NCBI RefSeq assembly: GCF_003261635.1
Contig: NZ_QFXK01000027.1
Location: 434,001 to 498,000 of the forward strand
Direction: 5' to 3'
Length of the DNA: 64,000 nt
Source of the DNA: Kribbella monticola
GTDB lineage: Bacteria > Actinomycetota > Actinomycetes > Propionibacteriales > Kribbellaceae
Shown here: positions 17,396 to 31,426 of the stretch, one piece after another
Layout of the letters: every line of letters begins with the position of its first letter
Position numbering within the stretch: the first letter of the stretch is position 1
Notes under the pieces: model-generated
Database searches by the model: none
What the model was told of the DNA's origin: nothing
What the model saw: only the letters and a program-made list of their open reading frames with translations
Program-made: the position numbers and the translations under genes

Positions 17396-18114
17396 CCGAC
17401 GCTCAGGTTTCTGCGGAACATTCCGGGGACCACACGCATCGGGATGTGACCGGTGGGTGGTTGCGGCCGGCGGTGTTCGGGGCGATGGACGGGCTGGTGT
17501 CGAACTTCGCGCTGATCGCCGGGATGGACGGCGGTACCGAGTCGGGTTCGAAGTTCATCATCCTGGCCGGCCTGGCCGGGCTCGCGGCGGGCGCGTTCTC
17601 GATGGCGGCGGGGGAGTACACCTCGGTCGCCTCCCAGCGTGAACTCGCCCGCGCCGAGATCGAGGTCGAGCGCCGCGAGATCCAGCGCCACCCCGGCGAC
17701 GAGGAGCGCGAACTGTCGGCGACGTACCAGCAGAAGGGTCTCGACCCAGAGCTGGCCGACCAGGTCGCCAAACAGTTCCACGCCAACCCGGACCAGGCGC
17801 TCGAAGAACACGTCCGCGAGGAACTCGGCCTCGACCCCAACGACCTTCCGTCCCCGGTCGTGGCCGCGTCGTCATCGTTCGTCTGCTTCGCCGTCGGCGC
17901 CCTCATCCCGCTCCTGCCGTACCTGCTCGGCGCGGGCGACGTGATCCCGTCGCTAATCCTGTCGCTCACCGCCCTGTTCATCTGCGGTGCCGTCGTCAGC
18001 CGCGTCACCACCCGCTCCTGGTGGTACTCCGGCCTCCGCCAACTCCTCCTCGGCGGCGCCGCCGCAGCCCTCACCTACGCCGTAGGCACCCTGGTAGGCC
18101 CCGGCATCGGCTGA
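17392..18114 (+). CDS. VIT1/CCC1-family transporter
   Basis: A 240-residue membrane protein. An N-terminal DGLVSNFALIAGM helix and AAGAFSMAAGEYTSVASQREL match the VIT/CCC1 iron or manganese transporter family. A charged cytoplasmic segment, about residues 83-150, corresponds to the metal-binding helical domain of plant VIT1. Three further helices follow. It likely exports Fe(II) or Mn(II) from the cytoplasm. The GTG start overlaps the lgt stop, which suggests cotranscription without an obvious functional link. Confidence 0.9.
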   Translation: MTDAQVSAEHSGDHTHRDVTGGWLRPAVFGAMDGLVSNFALIAGMDGGTESGSKFIILAGLAGLAAGAFSMAAGEYTSVASQRELARAEIEVERREIQRHPGDEERELSATYQQKGLDPELADQVAKQFHANPDQALEEHVREELGLDPNDLPSPVVAASSSFVCFAVGALIPLLPYLLGAGDVIPSLILSLTALFICGAVVSRVTTRSWWYSGLRQLLLGGAAAALTYAVGTLVGPGIG

Positions 18115-18124
18115 CCCCGGCCTG

Positions 18125-19054
18125 CTACGAAGCCTGGCGTGAAGTCTCGTAGGCGGGGTGGTCGGCGGCGAGTTGCCTGGTCAGGAACTGGCCGGCGCGG
18201 TCGAGAGCCTCGTCCGCCTCGTCGAGTTGGCCGGCCAGGTACTGGAAGACGTGCTGCACGCCCGCGACGATCTCCAGGCTGACATCGACCTCGCTCTCCG
18301 CCGCCCGCGCTGCGAGCCGGACGGAATCGTCCAGCAGCACCTCGTACGACCCGACCTGGATCAGGAGCGGCGGCAGACCGGTCAGGTTCGCGAAGACCGG
18401 ACTGACCAGTTCGTCGAGCGGGTTCTGGCCGGCCAGGTACTGATCGGCGTACCACTGCACCTGCTCACGGTCGAAGATCGGGTCGAGGTGGGCTCGGCTG
18501 TCCATGCTCGCGCCGGCCAGCGTCAGGTCGGCCCACGGCGAGAAAAGCACCGCGCCGGACGGAAGTGGCAGCCCATCACGGCGGGCCGAGAGCAGCACCG
18601 CAAGCACGAGTCCACCACCGGCCGAGTCGCCGGCGAGGACGATGTCGCTCGCGCGCTTGCCGCCGTCGAGCAGAGCCCGATAAGCGGCGTACGCGTCGTC
18701 GACGGCCGCTGGGAACGGGTTCTCGGGGGCCAGCCGGTAGTCGACCGATATCGCCGCGGTGCCGACGCGCCGCGCGAGCGCCGCCGCCAGCGAGGTGCCG
18801 GTCTCCGCCGAGCCCACCACATAGCCACCGCCGTGGATGTAGAGGATCACGCCGTCGCCCTCCGCACCGTCGACCCTGATGTCGATCGCGTTCACCCCGC
18901 CCAGCGTGGTGGGGCTCGATGTGACGCCGTCGCCGAGCGGGCGGCCTTTGAACAGCTGATCGAAAGACGCCCGCTGGCCGGCGACCGTACGGTCCTCTGC
19001 CGGGGGTGCGCCGTGCATCGCGGCCATGATCGCTTCGCGTTGTTCGTGACTCAT
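18125..19054 (-). CDS. Alpha/beta-hydrolase of the hormone-sensitive-lipase family
   Basis: A 309-residue cytoplasmic esterase. It shows the oxyanion HGGG in LYIHGGGYV, the nucleophile elbow GDSAGGG, SPWADLTLAG, and the Asp/His end of the triad near IQVGSYEVLLDD and VQHVFQ. HSL-family enzymes hydrolyse short-chain acyl esters. The start is the ATG at 19054 with GGAGG 5 bases upstream; longer in-phase frames lack a ribosome site. It is divergent from a MarR regulator, which probably controls it. Confidence 0.9.
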   Translation of the reverse strand: MSHEQREAIMAAMHGAPPAEDRTVAGQRASFDQLFKGRPLGDGVTSSPTTLGGVNAIDIRVDGAEGDGVILYIHGGGYVVGSAETGTSLAAALARRVGTAAISVDYRLAPENPFPAAVDDAYAAYRALLDGGKRASDIVLAGDSAGGGLVLAVLLSARRDGLPLPSGAVLFSPWADLTLAGASMDSRAHLDPIFDREQVQWYADQYLAGQNPLDELVSPVFANLTGLPPLLIQVGSYEVLLDDSVRLAARAAESEVDVSLEIVAGVQHVFQYLAGQLDEADEALDRAGQFLTRQLAADHPAYETSRQAS

Positions 19055-19157
19055 ACCAACCTCCAGGGGGAACTGTCTGCGAGAATGGATTCCGAGGAAC
19101 CCACTTCCTCTCAACTACATTCATAGGAAGCTAATTCCCGGGAAGGTGGATTTTCTG
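19055..19157. promoter_or_regulatory. Divergent promoter with two palindromic operator candidates
   Basis: Between the hydrolase and the MarR gene lie GAGGAA-N5-TTCCTC (19094-19110) and GGAA-N5-TTCC (19126-19138, within TAGGAAGCTAATTCC). A TACATT -10-like box is at 19115-19120. Paired palindromes in a short divergent region are the usual place for a MarR autoregulator to bind both promoters. Confidence 0.5.
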
Positions 19158-19616
19158 GTGACGGATCTTGCGGCGCTGTTCACGGACCTGGTCCGGCTCG
19201 AGACGCGGGTGTACAACGCGATCGACACCCGGCTGCGCGCAGACCATGACCTGCCGCTCGGCCAGTTCGAGTTCCTCCGGTACATCGCCGCGCAGGGGAG
19301 CTGCCGGGTCTACGACCTCGCGCAGGAGATGGCCATCACCGTCGGGGCAACCAGCAAGGCGGTCGACCGGCTCGAGGCGGCCGACCGCGTACGCCGTACT
19401 GCGAACCCCGACGACCGCCGCTCGTCCCTCCTCACGCTGACCGACGGCGGCCGACGCGTACTCACCGAGGCCACTCCTACCTTCGAGTCCGAGCTCACCA
19501 CCTGGATCGGCTCGGTCCTCCCAACCCGTTCCCTCGACCAACTCGCCACCACCCTCGCCACGCTCCGCCAACGCGCCGAACTCGACACCCGAACAGACCG
19601 CCCCGAATACCGCTGA
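19158..19616 (+). CDS. MarR-family transcriptional regulator
   Basis: A 152-residue winged-helix regulator. The DNA-binding region is RVYDLAQEMAITVGATSKAVDRLEAADRVRR and the wing NPDDRRSSLLTLTDGGRRV. The GTG at 19158 is 11 bases after GGAAGG. A GTG at 19146 overlaps that site and would add four residues. It most likely represses the divergent hydrolase and itself and responds to a small ligand; this is inferred from layout. Confidence 0.88.
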   Translation: MTDLAALFTDLVRLETRVYNAIDTRLRADHDLPLGQFEFLRYIAAQGSCRVYDLAQEMAITVGATSKAVDRLEAADRVRRTANPDDRRSSLLTLTDGGRRVLTEATPTFESELTTWIGSVLPTRSLDQLATTLATLRQRAELDTRTDRPEYR

Positions 19617-19927
19617 CCTTGCGGAGCGCAGTGGCATCAGTCGGCCCGAGCGAAGCGTCGTAGGGCGGTTGCCAGGCCGAGGGGATCAGCTGAGAAGCTG
19701 GTGAATTTCCGGGGCGGTGCCTGGTGCGGGGGAAGCGGTTGCTGTCACCATGGATGCACGGCCGAGTGAGCGCTTGCTTACGTGGCGTGACTGTGAAAGC
19801 TGAAGGCGTCGTGGCGGTGGAATGTCTGTCCACCTGTCGGTCGTCATGAGGTAGTCTCGGGACTCCCGGCTTGGGCCAATGTTGTCCCGCGGCCAGTTGT
19901 TGACCGTAGGACGACGGGAGCCCCTGA
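19617..19927. other. Intergenic region upstream of gltB
   Basis: A 311-base gap with no credible gene. A TAGTCT box (19852-19857) could be a -10 for gltB, with a weak TGTCCA 19 bases upstream. A GC-rich partial inverted repeat, CGGGACTCCCG, follows. The gltB ribosome site GGGAG ends at 19920, 7 bases before the ATG. I see no recognisable riboswitch. Confidence 0.35.
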
Positions 19928-24459
<4,532 letters not shown>

Positions 24460-24460
<1 letters not shown>

Positions 24461-25926
24461 TGGCTGACCCGAAGGGATTTCTGACCACCCCGCGCGAGGT
24501 CGCGGAACGCCGGCCGGTCGCCGAGCGCGTCCAGGACTGGAAAGAGGTCTACCCCGGTGGCGCCGGCAAGGCGCTGCTGCCGATCATCACCAAGCAGGCC
24601 GGCCGCTGCATGGACTGCGGTATCCCGTTCTGCCACTCCGGCTGCCCGTTGGGCAACCTGATCCCGGAGTGGAACGACCTGGTCTGGCGCGACGACTGGA
24701 CCGGCGCGATCGAGCGGCTGCACGCGACGAACAACTTCCCAGAGTTCACCGGGCGGTTGTGCCCGGCGCCTTGTGAGCCGGCTTGTGTGCTGGGGATCAA
24801 CCAGGAGCCGGTGACGATCAAGAACGTCGAGGTCGCCATCATCGACAAGGCCTGGGAGTCCGGCGACGTCAAGCCACAGCCGCCCGAGTGGCTGACCGGC
24901 AAGACGATCGCGGTCGTCGGGTCCGGCCCGGCCGGCCTCGCGGTTGCGCAGCAGCTGACCCGCGCCGGGCACACCGTGGCCGTGTACGAGCGCGCCTCGG
25001 CGCCGGGTGGCCTGCTGCGGTTCGGCATTCCCGAGTTCAAGATGGAGAAGGTGCAGGTCGAGCGCCGGATCCAGCAGATGAAGGAAGAGGGCACTGTCTT
25101 CCGGGCCGGCGTCAACGTCGGCGTGGACGTCACCGGCACCCAGCTGAAGCAGCGGTACGACGCGGTCGTGATCGCCACCGGTGCGACCGCGGCCCGCGAC
25201 CTGCCGGTGCCGGGCCGCGAGTTCGGCGGCATCCATCAGGCGATGGAGTACCTGCCGCAGGCGAACAAGGTCGCGCTGGGGGAGACCGTCGAGAACCAGA
25301 TCGTTGCCGCTGGCAAGGACGTGGTGATCATCGGCGGCGGCGACACCGGCGCGGACTGCCTCGGTACGGCGCATCGCCAAGGCGCGCGGTCGGTCACCCA
25401 GCTGGAGATCATGCCTCGCCCCTCGGACGAGCGGCCGGCCGGGCAGCCCTGGCCGACATACCCGATGATCTACCGGGTCGCCTCGGCGCACGAAGAAGGC
25501 GGCGAGCGCGTCTACGCGGTCTCCACGAACAACTTCGTGGCCGATGCCGACGGCAACGTTTCTGGTCTGGACCTGGTCGAGGTCGAGCTGGTCGACGGCA
25601 GGTTCACGCCGGTGCCCGGTTCGGAGAAGACGATCCCGGCGCAGCTCGTACTGCTGGCGATGGGCTTCCTCGGCCCGGAGCGCGAGGGCTTCCTCGACCA
25701 GCTCGGCGTCGAGCTGGACGAACGCGGCAACGTCAAGCGGGACAAGGACTACCAGACCTCGGTCGAGGGCGTCTTCGCCTGCGGCGACGCGGGTCGCGGC
25801 CAGTCCCTGATCGTCTGGGCCATCGCCGAAGGCCGTTCGTGTGCCAACGGCGTGGACAAGCACCTCACCGGTTCGTCCACGCTTCCGACGCCCATCCCAC
25901 CGACCGCCCGGCCGTTGGTGGTCTGA
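24460..25926 (+). CDS. gltD: Glutamate synthase (NADPH) small subunit
   Basis: A 488-residue FAD/NADPH subunit. Two N-terminal cysteine clusters, [16 protein letters not shown] and [12 protein letters not shown], hold the 4Fe-4S centres. The FAD Rossmann motif is [14 protein letters not shown] and the NADPH motif [13 protein letters not shown]. The C-terminal [14 protein letters not shown] is typical of the family. The ATG overlaps the gltB stop (TGATG). A perfect long hairpin follows 6 bases after the stop. Confidence 0.96.
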
Positions 25927-25932
25927 GTCGGC

Positions 25933-25973
25933 GGCGCGCGGTGCATCCCGTAGTACGAGATGCACCGCGCGCC
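25933..25973. terminator. Strong hairpin terminator after gltD
   Basis: Bases 25933-25947 pair perfectly with 25959-25973 (15 base pairs), and the loop contains a further CGTA/TACG pairing. There is no T run, in line with the U-poor hairpin terminators seen elsewhere in this window. Confidence 0.7.
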
Positions 25974-26000
25974 AAGCTGCATCGACTTGATCCGTCGCAA

Positions 26001-26006
26001 TAGGTT
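26001..26006 (+). promoter_or_regulatory. -10 box of a probable leaderless promoter
   Basis: TAGGTT is exactly 7 bases before the GTG start of the metallophosphoesterase, and no ribosome site lies between them. Transcription would begin at or next to the start codon. Confidence 0.45.
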
Positions 26007-26013
26007 GTAGACC

Positions 26014-27576
26014 GTGTCCGGACCCCTGCTGACGAGGTCCCGGCTCCGCAGAGCGGCGCCGTGGGCGGGGCTGGTCGTGCTCTGGGCCGTCGTTTCCGTG
26101 GCTGTCGGCCTGCTGGCGTTCGTCAACGACTCCGAGCGCGTCACCATCGGTGCGCACGCTGCCGAGGTCTCACCGACGTTCGACGGCCATGCCACGCTCG
26201 ACCTGGGCGCGGTGCTGCCGCGGCTCAGGTTGAAGACCGACCTGCCCGGCAAGCTCGGGATCAACCTGGACGTCCAGGAGACCGACGCCGACAACCTCAC
26301 CGACCTGCTCAACCGCGACGCCCTGATCGCCAGCCAGCCGGACGGTGAGATCGCGAGGATCCGGCGGGTCGTCTACGACATGGCCGTCGACGATGCCGTC
26401 GCAGGCGCGGGCTCGGGGCTGCTCGTCGCGGTTGTCGTCGCCACCGCGTGGGCCATGATCGGCCCTCGCCGTCGCCGCGAACTGTTCGTCGCTCTGCACA
26501 GCTCTGAACGCCGCGTACGGCACCGCGCGGTCGTCGTACTGGTCGCGATGCTCGTCACCATCGCGTCGATCTTCGGCCCGGGCCGGATGCGGGCCCCCGA
26601 GATCGAGCCGACCAGCTGGAAACCCCTCGCCTCATTGCTGCCGGAGGTGTCCTTCGACGAACGGCTCAAGGACGTCGAGGTCGCGGCCGGGTTCTCCACC
26701 ACAGGCGGCGTCGGGGTGATCCGGACGGCGGTCCAGACGTACGAGCGTTCCACCCAGTTCTACGGCCAGGTGCTCGACCGGGTGGCCAGGGTCGGCGGCC
26801 GGATCCACCAGGCCGCCGAGGGCGAGACGATCGCGCTGCTCGTGTCGGACCGGCACGACAACATCGGGATGGATCCGATCGCGGCGGAAATCGGCAAGGT
26901 CGCCGGCGCCAAGGTGCTGATCGACGCGGGGGACGACTCGTCTTCGGGCCAGACCTGGGAGGGGTTCTCGATCAACTCGCTGGCCCAGCACTTCAAGGAC
27001 TACAAGGTGGTCGCGGTCGCCGGCAACCACGATGCGGGCGGCTACATCGAGTCGGAGATGCGCAAGCACAAGTTCACTGTGCTGGACAGCAAGCCGGAGG
27101 AGGTCGAAGGGATCCGCTTCCTCGGCGACAGCGACCCGACCAGGACCGGCCTCGGCAGTGCGGACACCCCGGGCGACGAGACGACCGCCGAGCAGTCGGT
27201 CAGGCTCGCCGACGTGGCCTGCGGCCAGCCCGAGGACAAGCCGATCTCGACGATGGTGGTGCACGACCCCGCGTCGTACCAGGACACAGCGACGCGCGGC
27301 TGCGCCAGCCTGCTGCTGTCGGGGCACCTGCATCGCCAGGTCGGCCCGGACACCAAGGTGCTCGAGGGGCGGGCGGTCACGACGTACACGAATGGGACCA
27401 CGGGCGGGGCGGCGTACGCGTTCGCGCTGGGGTACACGCTGAGGCGGCCGGGGGAGGTCACGCTGATCACCTACGTCAAGGGCCAGCCGACCGGCCTGCA
27501 GACCGTCACGGTCGAGCTGACCGGCGAGATCACGGTCGGGACCTATCGCCCGTTGCCGCCTGACACGGCACGTTGA
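26014..27576 (+). CDS. Membrane-anchored metallophosphoesterase
   Basis: A 520-residue protein with a hydrophobic N-terminal anchor (residues 14-36) and two more membrane segments at about 130-150 and 172-190. An extracytoplasmic or membrane-adjacent calcineurin-like domain follows. Metal ligands appear as SDRHDN (D-x-H), DAGDDS (GD), AGNHDAGG (GNHD) and SGHLHRQ (GHxH). The order and spacing fit the metallophosphoesterase superfamily. The region between residues 40 and 110 is unlike anything I recognise. It is transcribed alone, downstream of gltBD. The substrate is unknown. Confidence 0.85.
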   Translation: MSGPLLTRSRLRRAAPWAGLVVLWAVVSVAVGLLAFVNDSERVTIGAHAAEVSPTFDGHATLDLGAVLPRLRLKTDLPGKLGINLDVQETDADNLTDLLNRDALIASQPDGEIARIRRVVYDMAVDDAVAGAGSGLLVAVVVATAWAMIGPRRRRELFVALHSSERRVRHRAVVVLVAMLVTIASIFGPGRMRAPEIEPTSWKPLASLLPEVSFDERLKDVEVAAGFSTTGGVGVIRTAVQTYERSTQFYGQVLDRVARVGGRIHQAAEGETIALLVSDRHDNIGMDPIAAEIGKVAGAKVLIDAGDDSSSGQTWEGFSINSLAQHFKDYKVVAVAGNHDAGGYIESEMRKHKFTVLDSKPEEVEGIRFLGDSDPTRTGLGSADTPGDETTAEQSVRLADVACGQPEDKPISTMVVHDPASYQDTATRGCASLLLSGHLHRQVGPDTKVLEGRAVTTYTNGTTGGAAYAFALGYTLRRPGEVTLITYVKGQPTGLQTVTVELTGEITVGTYRPLPPDTAR

Positions 27577-27623
27577 CCGTCCAGTAACGGGGGTGGACCA
27601 GCGGGCCAGTGGTCTTGTAGGAG

Positions 27624-27629
27624 TAGGGT
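27624..27629 (+). promoter_or_regulatory. -10 box of a probable leaderless pyk promoter
   Basis: TAGGGT lies 8 bases before the GTG chosen for pyk. The overlapping TAGGAGTAGGG could alternatively serve as a ribosome site at 10-base spacing, so the choice between leaderless and led translation is open. Confidence 0.35.
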
Positions 27630-27637
27630 TTTGTGAC

Positions 27638-29080
27638 GTGCGTCGCGCAAAGATCGTTTGTACGCTTGGCCCGGCTACTGCCGCCCCCGAGCGTGTCCTT
27701 GAACTCGTCCAAGCAGGTATGGACGTCGCCCGGCTGAACCTGAGCCACGGCGCCCATGCCGAGCATGAGCGCATCTACCAACGGATCCGCACCGCAGCGG
27801 CCGAGACCGGCCAGAACGTCGGCATCCTGGTCGACCTGCAGGGACCGAAGATCCGGCTGGCCGAGTTCGCCGAAGGGAAGGTCACCCTGACCTACGGCGA
27901 GCGCTTCACCATCACCACCCGGGAAGTCCCCGGCGACGTGACCATCTGCGGTACGACGTACGACGGGCTGCCCGGCGACGTGCACCCCGGCGACCAGCTG
28001 CTGATCGACGACGGCCGGATCGCCCTGGTCGCCGAGGAGGTGACCGCGACCGACGTGGTCTGCCGGGTCACCGTCGGCGGGCCGGTGTCGAACCACAAGG
28101 GCATCAACCTGCCCGGCGTCGCGGTCAGTGTCCCGGCCCTGTCGGAGAAGGACATCGAGGACCTGCGCTGGGCCCTCCACCTGCCGGCCGACATGATCGC
28201 GCTGTCCTTCGTCCGCGACGCGGCCGACATCCAGCTGGTGCACAAGATCATGGACGAGGAAGGTCACCGGGTCCCGGTGATCGCCAAGATCGAGAAGCCG
28301 CAGGCCGTCGCCAACCTGGACGAGATCATCGACGCCTTCGACGGCTTCATGGTCGCCCGCGGTGACCTCGGCGTGGAACTCCCGCTGGAAGAGGTGCCGC
28401 TGGTCCAGAAGCTGATCATCGACCAGGCCCGGATCAACGCCAAGCCGGTGATCGTCGCCACCCAGATGCTGGAGTCGATGATCTCCGCGCCGCGGCCGAC
28501 CCGCGCCGAGGCCTCCGACGTCGCGAACGCCGTACTGGACGGCGCGGACGCGGTGATGCTGTCCGGCGAGACCAGCGTCGGCCGGTTCCCGATCGAGACC
28601 GTCAAGACGATGGCCCGGATCGTGGAGTCCACCGAGGACCACGGCCTCAGCCGGGTCAAGGAGATCGAGTGGGAGCCCAAGACCAAGGGCGGCGTGATCG
28701 CCAAGGCGGCCGCTGACGTCGCCGAGGCGCTGGAGGCGAAGTTCCTGGTCGCCTTCACCCAAAGCGGCGACACCGCACTCCGGCTGGCCCGCTACCGCAC
28801 CGAGATCCCCGTCCTGGCCTTCACCCCGGTCCCGTCGGTCAGCTCCTGGCTGTCGGTCGTGTGGGGCATCGAGACCCACATCGTCCCGACCGTCCAGCAC
28901 ACCGACGACATGGTCCGCCAGGTCGACCAGCGCCTCCTCGAACTCGGCAAACTCCAAAAGGGCGACCTGGTCGTCATCGTCGCCGGCTCCCCGCCCAGCA
29001 TCCCCGGCTCCACCAACGCCCTCCGAGTCCACCGCATGGGCGACGCCATCTCCGGCGCAGCCCCCGCCTACCGCGACTGA
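27638..29080 (+). CDS. pyk: Pyruvate kinase
   Basis: A 480-residue glycolytic enzyme that makes pyruvate and ATP from phosphoenolpyruvate. It begins VRRAKIVCTLGPAT, the normal pyruvate-kinase start. DVARLNLSHG, LVDLQGPKIR and the active-site IAKIEKPQAV ... GDLGVELPLEEVP follow, then ATQMLESM and the C-terminal allosteric domain. The GTG at 27638 gives the standard length; an earlier in-phase GTG at 27593 would add 15 residues that no homologue needs. A hairpin terminator lies 75 bases downstream. Confidence 0.96.
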   Translation: MRRAKIVCTLGPATAAPERVLELVQAGMDVARLNLSHGAHAEHERIYQRIRTAAAETGQNVGILVDLQGPKIRLAEFAEGKVTLTYGERFTITTREVPGDVTICGTTYDGLPGDVHPGDQLLIDDGRIALVAEEVTATDVVCRVTVGGPVSNHKGINLPGVAVSVPALSEKDIEDLRWALHLPADMIALSFVRDAADIQLVHKIMDEEGHRVPVIAKIEKPQAVANLDEIIDAFDGFMVARGDLGVELPLEEVPLVQKLIIDQARINAKPVIVATQMLESMISAPRPTRAEASDVANAVLDGADAVMLSGETSVGRFPIETVKTMARIVESTEDHGLSRVKEIEWEPKTKGGVIAKAAADVAEALEAKFLVAFTQSGDTALRLARYRTEIPVLAFTPVPSVSSWLSVVWGIETHIVPTVQHTDDMVRQVDQRLLELGKLQKGDLVVIVAGSPPSIPGSTNALRVHRMGDAISGAAPAYRD

Positions 29081-29154
29081 CCAACAAGGCAGAGGCAGGC
29101 GCAAAACAAAACAGAACAAACTAGAAGAAAAGCAAGAAATAGATAGCTGTGGTA

Positions 29155-29190
29155 GAGGCGGCCGGTCATCTGACCGGTCGCCTCTTCCCT
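29155..29190 (+). terminator. Terminator after pyk
   Basis: Bases 29155-29168 pair with 29171-29184 (14 pairs, one wobble, 2-base loop), followed by TTCCCTTC. Before it, 29098-29150 is an unusually A-rich purine stretch (AAAACAAAACAGAACAAAC and similar), far from the local base composition. Confidence 0.7.
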
Positions 29191-29217
29191 TCGACGGCCT
29201 ACGCCTCCTACGACGTA

Positions 29218-29246
29218 TTGACCACGCCAAGATGCCAGGTGACGAT
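29218..29246 (+). promoter_or_regulatory. Promoter for the 489-residue unknown gene
   Basis: TTGACC (29218-29223) and GACGAT (29241-29246) are 17 bases apart. The expected start of transcription, near 29253, is about 10 bases before the ATG at 29264. Confidence 0.4.
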
Positions 29247-29263
29247 AGCGGCCGGGGGTGGGT

Positions 29264-30733
29264 ATGCCATTGGCTCGACTGCAATACCTGGAAAGCCTGG
29301 ACTCGGTTCGTTCGCCGTGGCGAAGCCATGAACGACGCGAGACTCAAGATCTGCAGATTCTTATGGAAGTCGTCCTTGCGCTTGCACTCGGCCGTACCGT
29401 GGTCGTCCCGCAGGCGTATGCATTCGACTCCTATGGATTCCTTCGCGCTGCAGGCGACGTACTGCGTGCTCGTGAATCGGCAGGGGTCAAAGACAAACCA
29501 TTTCGTGTGCACTTGTACAAGGCCGACACCTTCGATGCGGCGATCGATCAGATGCTCGGTCGCATCGGTGCCGAGGAGCGGCCATTCGTGAGTTCCCTGT
29601 TCCCGGAGTTCGAACAGCCACATCGGTACGGTGTCGACAGCTCGATCTCTGGAGGCAGACCACTCACCGTCGAGACCTTGCTGTCGAGTGACTGGATGGA
29701 CGACGAGCGAGCCGATCTCCTGACGGTGGTTCGCCGTGAGTTGTCTGGCACACCTCGAGCCAGTGGAAACTCATCTACCGTCGGCAAACCGTTGGACGTC
29801 GTCCTCGCAGAACTGATCGACGAGGCGTCGCCGATGACTCACTTCGTATCGGGCTGTCCAGACCCCGTGCAGAGCATCTGGACAGAGCTTCTGGACGGCT
29901 TCACTGCTCTCGGCCCCAGCCGCGTAGGCGCCTTCGATCAACGCAGCAGGATCCACCGAGACACAGCATGGCCCGGCGACACAGAGCAGAGGTCTGCAGA
30001 GCAGATCCTGGGCAGTCGAGAGCACCTTGAGTTACTCCGTGAGTTCTTGGACACGCTCTATAACAAGGTCGTTGCAAGATCGATCGGCGGGACGATGCGC
30101 GCGCAGTTCACGACGGGCATGGTCCACGGCGATCGGCCACTGGCCGGACGGGCAATCGCTCAGGAGTTGGCGATTGCAGGCTTCGGTCTTGCTCATGGTG
30201 AGCAGGTGCGGCCGATCGCCTGGCGGAACGAGACTCAGGCAGGGTTTGAGCTACTGACGAGTGCCGAGGTTGACAATTCCTTGAACCAAGCCGAGCTGAG
30301 CGGCGTACGGCAATTACGCCATGACCTCTCGGCCGGTCTGCCTGAGTTGTTCGTCCTTCGGGCCGCGCAATCACCGAGTGGCCTCACTTCGTCGTTTTGG
30401 CAGCGGATCGAGCGGATCGAGCGTGCCTCTGGAGCAGATACCGCCAACGAGATGCTGAATGAGCACCTCGCCGAAGTCTGGAGAGCTCTTGGGCGTGGCG
30501 GCGGCACCGGCAATCTCAGCGAATTCCGGCAGATGGCAATCGAGGCTACTGTCGGACTGCCTCTCTGGGGTGCGACCGTTCGCTGGGAGTCCTCAGCCTC
30601 CTGGCTGGGGGGACTCGGAGCAGTTCTGAGCATTGCTACTCCGACTGCTGTTCGACATGCCAAGAGCGGTTTGGATCAGCGGCGAAGGGTTCGCCGGATC
30701 TCTCACGCATTCGGTAGCGCCACCGGCGTCTAG
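29264..30733 (+). CDS. Protein of unknown function, accessory, coupled to a Nudix gene
   Basis: A 489-residue protein I do not recognise. It has no signal peptide. Residues 30-50 hold a hydrophobic LMEVVLALALGRTVVVPQAY segment that looks like a buried helix-strand unit of a Rossmann-type fold rather than a membrane span. Further hydrophobic blocks are LPLWGATVRW and WLGGLGAVLSIATP near the end, followed by a basic tail (GLDQRRRVRRISH). Base composition is lower than around it (one 60-base line, 30001-30060, is 55% G+C) and codon use is correspondingly relaxed, a sign of transfer. The ATG was preferred to a GTG 6 bases earlier. The next gene starts 9 bases after the stop. Confidence 0.75.
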   Translation: MPLARLQYLESLDSVRSPWRSHERRETQDLQILMEVVLALALGRTVVVPQAYAFDSYGFLRAAGDVLRARESAGVKDKPFRVHLYKADTFDAAIDQMLGRIGAEERPFVSSLFPEFEQPHRYGVDSSISGGRPLTVETLLSSDWMDDERADLLTVVRRELSGTPRASGNSSTVGKPLDVVLAELIDEASPMTHFVSGCPDPVQSIWTELLDGFTALGPSRVGAFDQRSRIHRDTAWPGDTEQRSAEQILGSREHLELLREFLDTLYNKVVARSIGGTMRAQFTTGMVHGDRPLAGRAIAQELAIAGFGLAHGEQVRPIAWRNETQAGFELLTSAEVDNSLNQAELSGVRQLRHDLSAGLPELFVLRAAQSPSGLTSSFWQRIERIERASGADTANEMLNEHLAEVWRALGRGGGTGNLSEFRQMAIEATVGLPLWGATVRWESSASWLGGLGAVLSIATPTAVRHAKSGLDQRRRVRRISHAFGSATGV

Positions 30734-30742
30734 GATTCCCGG

Positions 30743-31393
30743 ATGAATCAGATTCCGGCAGGCGAACTGCATCCTCCGATCGAGCGGCGTGCGGCGATCG
30801 TTGCCTATCGGAACACTTTCGTGACTGTTTTCGACGACGAGGTCACCTTCGCCGATGGATCGGACGGCCGTCATCTTCGGATCGCAAGCCCCGCGGCCGG
30901 CCCCGGGGTGGTGCTTCTGCCGCTTCATGAAGGGTCGATCGGTCTGGTTCGAACGTATCGATATCCGTTGGGTGCCTGGCAATGGGGTCTACCGCGTGGC
31001 TTCCCTCACGACATAGATCCACTCGAGACGGCCCGAGCCGAACTGCGCGAGGAACTCGGGCTCACGGCCTCGGCTCTCCGGGTTCTTGGCGACTTCTCGC
31101 CTGACTCCGGACTCCTGGCCGAGAAGGTCGTTGTCGTCTTCGCTGAAATCGAGGACATCGACGGGCTGCCCGCAGATGTGCTCGAGGTGGGTGACTCGCG
31201 CTGGCTGGCGGCTGGAGCGCTTTGGGCGGAGATCGCCACCGGCGGTATCGACGATGGCATGACGTTGGCCGCCCTGGCTATCGCGCAGGCATCCGGCGTA
31301 CTCCCAATGTCTCCGAAGTCTGATTCGTCGGCCACTCCGAGGGTTGAGGGTGGTGCGACACGCTCCGACAAGGGGGGAGATGAGGGAACTTGA
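30743..31393 (+). CDS. Nudix hydrolase, ADP-ribose-pyrophosphatase-like
   Basis: A 216-residue protein. The core runs from an N-terminal [10 protein letters not shown] strand to [23 protein letters not shown] and the Nudix helix [16 protein letters not shown]. The catalytic AELREE cluster is intact. The Gly-to-helix loop is one residue shorter than the 23-residue consensus and lacks the first, non-catalytic Glu. The context [10 protein letters not shown] resembles ADP-ribose or nucleoside-diphosphate-sugar pyrophosphatases. The last 30 residues are disordered-looking. It is almost certainly cotranscribed with the unknown gene 9 bases upstream and ends 33 bases before a tRNA. Confidence 0.8.
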   Translation: MNQIPAGELHPPIERRAAIVAYRNTFVTVFDDEVTFADGSDGRHLRIASPAAGPGVVLLPLHEGSIGLVRTYRYPLGAWQWGLPRGFPHDIDPLETARAELREELGLTASALRVLGDFSPDSGLLAEKVVVVFAEIEDIDGLPADVLEVGDSRWLAAGALWAEIATGGIDDGMTLAALAIAQASGVLPMSPKSDSSATPRVEGGATRSDKGGDEGT

Positions 31394-31426
31394 CCACGGA
31401 GACGTTAGAGTTCTCTCTGCAACCTC

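Noticed and set aside
19617..19927. Riboswitch upstream of gltB
   Set aside because: No recognisable conserved RNA motif; only a short GC-rich inverted repeat.
27530..29623. A long minus-strand frame over pyk
   Set aside because: Shadow of pyruvate kinase; no ribosome site or family similarity.
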